This document shows, in pieces, positions 63,201 through 64,000 of a stretch of DNA of 64,000 nucleotides. The position numbers were made by a program, and so were the translations under genes. The first letter of the stretch is position 1. Every line of letters begins with the position of its first letter. Origin of the DNA: Sipunculus nudus (taxonomy: Eukaryota > Annelida > Sipuncula > Golfingiida > Sipunculidae); the NCBI GenBank assembly GCA_026874595.1, contig CM049316.1:10530839-10594838 (forward strand). The letters are read 5' to 3'. A model generated the notes under the pieces. It was not told the origin of the DNA. It was given only the letters and a program-made list of their open reading frames with translations, and did not search any database.

Positions 63201-63887
63201 AAAGTTGAATTTCCATTTCATCCTTTATTCCTTTCCTCACATGGGAGTTTGCCTTCAGTAATATTTTATCTATTTCTTTTTCTTGTGTACATTTGTCTGT
63301 CTGAACGTACTTGTATATTAGCATAAATATTTTGTAGGAAATGAACACCTAATTCTTTATTTCATCTTCAGCATATCAGTTTAAATGAGATGTATACTCT
63401 TTCTACCAATGAACATGGTTTCCTCTATTTGAATTCTTTAGTAGAAATATGCTGTCACATTTGATGATGAGTGAAATGAAAAATAATGAGGATTAAAGTG
63501 CAATGTTCACCTTTTGATATTCTAGAAAATAAGTAAATACAGGTTAAAACTTAAGATATATGTATTTTTTGTTTCAATGATTACCTTCCAACTTCTTGAA
63601 TATCAGTAATTTAGTTATTAGTGATTCCTGGAGTTTCAGAACTGTATAATGCATGTTGTTTTGTCACATTTGGTCATTAAAGAGGATTTAGACAAAAATA
63701 AATGATGTAATGTCTTGATTCACACCAATGACAACAGATTTCTCACTGTGTTATTAGTACTGATTTTGTTATTGTTGTAGGTGGCCCTCTTGATCTTATG
63801 GCACGGCGGGTGTTGTGTGCGTCATCTCAGGAACTTGCAGACCAAATAGTGAAGCAGGTAGAAGCTATAGAGTTTGAGCGAGATTAA
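51280..63887 (+). CDS. IMPA1: Inositol monophosphatase (IMPA1/IMPA2-type) with a triplicated exon
   Basis: Coding exons: 51280-51342, 51821-51954, 53148-53252, 53952-53997, 54555-54663, 55151-55256, one of three alternative exons (57167-57318, 60693-60844, 62122-62273), and 63781-63887. Each choice gives 273 aa (human IMPA1: 277). The enzyme hydrolyses inositol monophosphates to free inositol with Mg2+ in the cytosol, feeding phosphoinositide signalling; it is the lithium-sensitive family. Visible sites: GEE (Glu70), [14 protein letters not shown] (metal ligands Asp90 and Asp93), and the second metal motif WDIAA (Asp219, human Asp220) in the alternative exon. The end is [12 protein letters not shown] plus a short tail. 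The ATG lies 50 nt inside an exon whose acceptor is at 51229, so transcription starts upstream. The acceptor before 55151 is a weak AAAG. All other junctions are GT-AG and keep frame. The symbol refers to the family; IMPA1 versus IMPA2 orthology is not resolved. Confidence 0.95.
53788..53951 (+). repeat. Tandem array of 3' splice-site units before IMPase exon 53952-53997
   Basis: Six consecutive units of 30-31 bp each begin GTATTTTGACAG or a close variant (at 53788, 53819, 53850, 53880, 53910, 53940). Their AG dinucleotides are at 53800, 53831, 53861, 53891, 53921 and 53951. The last AG is the acceptor that keeps the IMPase frame. The sequence after earlier AGs (for example GATTCCCATAT) resembles the start of the true exon (GATTTCCATAT), so the repeat unit spans the intron-exon boundary. 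Confidence 0.85.
57167..57318 (+). CDS. IMPase alternative exon, copy a
   Basis: 152 nt with acceptor TTGCAG and donor CAG|GTACAT; it enters in phase 2 and leaves in phase 1. It encodes [14 protein letters not shown], then [15 protein letters not shown]. The metal-binding Asp (WD) is present. The residue seven before that Asp, Glu213 in human IMPA1, is His here, and the loop reads [10 protein letters not shown] with Pro in place of the usual Gly and Asn in place of His217. It is the most diverged of the three copies, but open and spliced in frame. Confidence 0.88.
58278..58460 (+). repeat. Dispersed GTGAGCTAATGCGATGG repeat, copy 1
   Basis: Begins near CCGGTGAGCTAATGCGATGG, then CGTCGTCCGTCGTGCGT, TAGCTATTTAAAAAAGGCA, GATCACCAAATTTTTTGC and CTAACTGCATTTTC. 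A second, diverged copy is at 59160-59335. From memory, repeats with this GTGAGC/GTCCGTCGT head are common in molluscan genomes. Confidence 0.6.
59062..59100. repeat. 39-bp near-perfect palindrome
   Basis: GTCTAGAC, TA, TGTGTCACA, A, TGTGACACA, AT, GTCTAGAC: two 19-bp arms that pair except at two central positions, with a 1-nt loop. It lies in the intron between alternative exons a and b. Confidence 0.85.
59160..59335 (+). repeat. Dispersed repeat, copy 2
   Basis: Shares TCGTCCGTC-TGCGT, ATAGCTAT, GCTAG-ATCACCAA, TTTTTTGCAAA and CTAACTGCATTTTC blocks with 58278-58460. Confidence 0.6.
59321..60050. repeat. About 278-bp tandem repeat, 2.6 copies
   Basis: TTTTTGCACAG followed by ATC/GTC-ATCTGTT recurs at about 59321, 59598 and 59877. 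Each unit contains two related half-units of about 130-150 bp, both with a GGCGCCACCT-type block and AATTTTGCATGTTTATA. It lies in the intron between alternative exons a and b of the IMPase gene. Confidence 0.85.
60693..60844 (+). CDS. IMPase alternative exon, copy b
   Basis: 152 nt with acceptor TTTGACAG and donor ACAG|GTTGGT, the same phases as copy a. It encodes [18 protein letters not shown], then [20 protein letters not shown]. The metal Asp is kept; the Glu213-equivalent is His. [10 protein letters not shown] is closer to the IMPA2 style of this motif (as I recall it, AAATVIIREA), and the usual EAGG reads EAQG. Its donor deviates from the consensus (GTTGGT). Intron read-through would reach a stop at about 60903. 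Confidence 0.88.
60845..62121. other. Intron between alternative exons b and c
   Basis: No further exon copy and no coding sequence are recognised. An A-run lies near 61049-61060. Confidence 0.5.
62122..62273 (+). CDS. IMPase alternative exon, copy c (most canonical)
   Basis: 152 nt with acceptor TTGTAACAG and donor ACAG|GTAATG, the same phases as copies a and b. It encodes [18 protein letters not shown], then [20 protein letters not shown]. It keeps Glu at the position of human Glu213 (here 212), the GIHCWD block and EAGG, so it is the copy expected to give a classical inositol monophosphatase. Confidence 0.9.
62274..63780. other. Last IMPase intron
   Basis: AT-rich. I saw no fourth copy of the alternative exon and no other feature. 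The ORF reading through from exon c to 62386 would give an unrelated tail. Confidence 0.5.
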
Positions 63888-64000
63888 AGCAGCATTACCC
63901 TTAGCTTGTATCTCAATGTTAGACCCGGATATTATGCAAGGGCGAATGATGTTTAGCAAACAAATCCCCATGTCAGGACAAGAGAGGGGGGATCTGCCAG

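Noticed and set aside
60845..63780. A fourth copy of the IMPase alternative exon
   Set aside because: Looked for WD-I-A and GIR-like coding in 57319-60692, 60845-62121 and 62274-63780; none seen beyond the three listed.
1..64000. CRISPR arrays, operons, bacterial promoters
   Set aside because: The window is an intron-rich animal genome; the tandem repeats lack CRISPR repeat-spacer structure.

Overview
This window is animal (metazoan) nuclear DNA. Protein-coding genes are split into many short exons with GT-AG (one GC-AG) introns, intergenic DNA is AT-rich, and microsatellites and transposable-element debris are abundant. The gene content (cytosolic sulfotransferase, HECT E3 ligases with a ubiquitin-interacting motif, inositol monophosphatase) and repeat style suggest a marine invertebrate, most likely a lophotrochozoan such as a bivalve. 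That taxonomic guess rests on general impression and was not tested.

Layout: (1) 1-5.5 kb: a decayed minus-strand Ty3/Gypsy locus with LTR, primer-binding site, polypurine tract, gag and pol remnants, and a hAT-type non-autonomous transposon nested in gag. (2) 5.8-8.6 kb: a diverged long inverted repeat. (3) 10.6-14.8 kb: a two-exon cytosolic sulfotransferase on the plus strand, whose intron carries a repeat element with about 340-bp internal units. (4) 14.8-22.2 kb: intergenic, with a LINE reverse transcriptase remnant. (5) 22.2-40.7 kb: two eight-exon UIM-HECT ubiquitin ligase paralogues arranged head to head, one minus (541 aa) and one plus (553 aa), separated by about 2.9 kb between start codons. 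(6) 40.7-47 kb: intergenic, with a degenerate minisatellite. (7) 47-63.9 kb: an inositol monophosphatase (IMPA1/2-type) gene on the plus strand.

The most interesting feature is in the IMPase gene. The exon encoding the second metal-binding motif (WDIAA) and the substrate-contact loop is present three times in tandem (57167-57318, 60693-60844, 62122-62273). Each copy is exactly 152 nt, with the same entry and exit phase and intact splice sites. Including two copies would break the frame, so the layout predicts mutually exclusive splicing. The copies differ at the position of human IMPA1 Glu213 (Glu in the third copy, His in the first two), so the isoforms may differ in substrate choice. A second oddity in the same gene is a 30-bp tandem array of the 3' splice site just before a 46-nt exon.

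The four genes show no sign of a shared pathway. The HECT pair is a local inverted duplication, and the other genes are ordinary neighbours.
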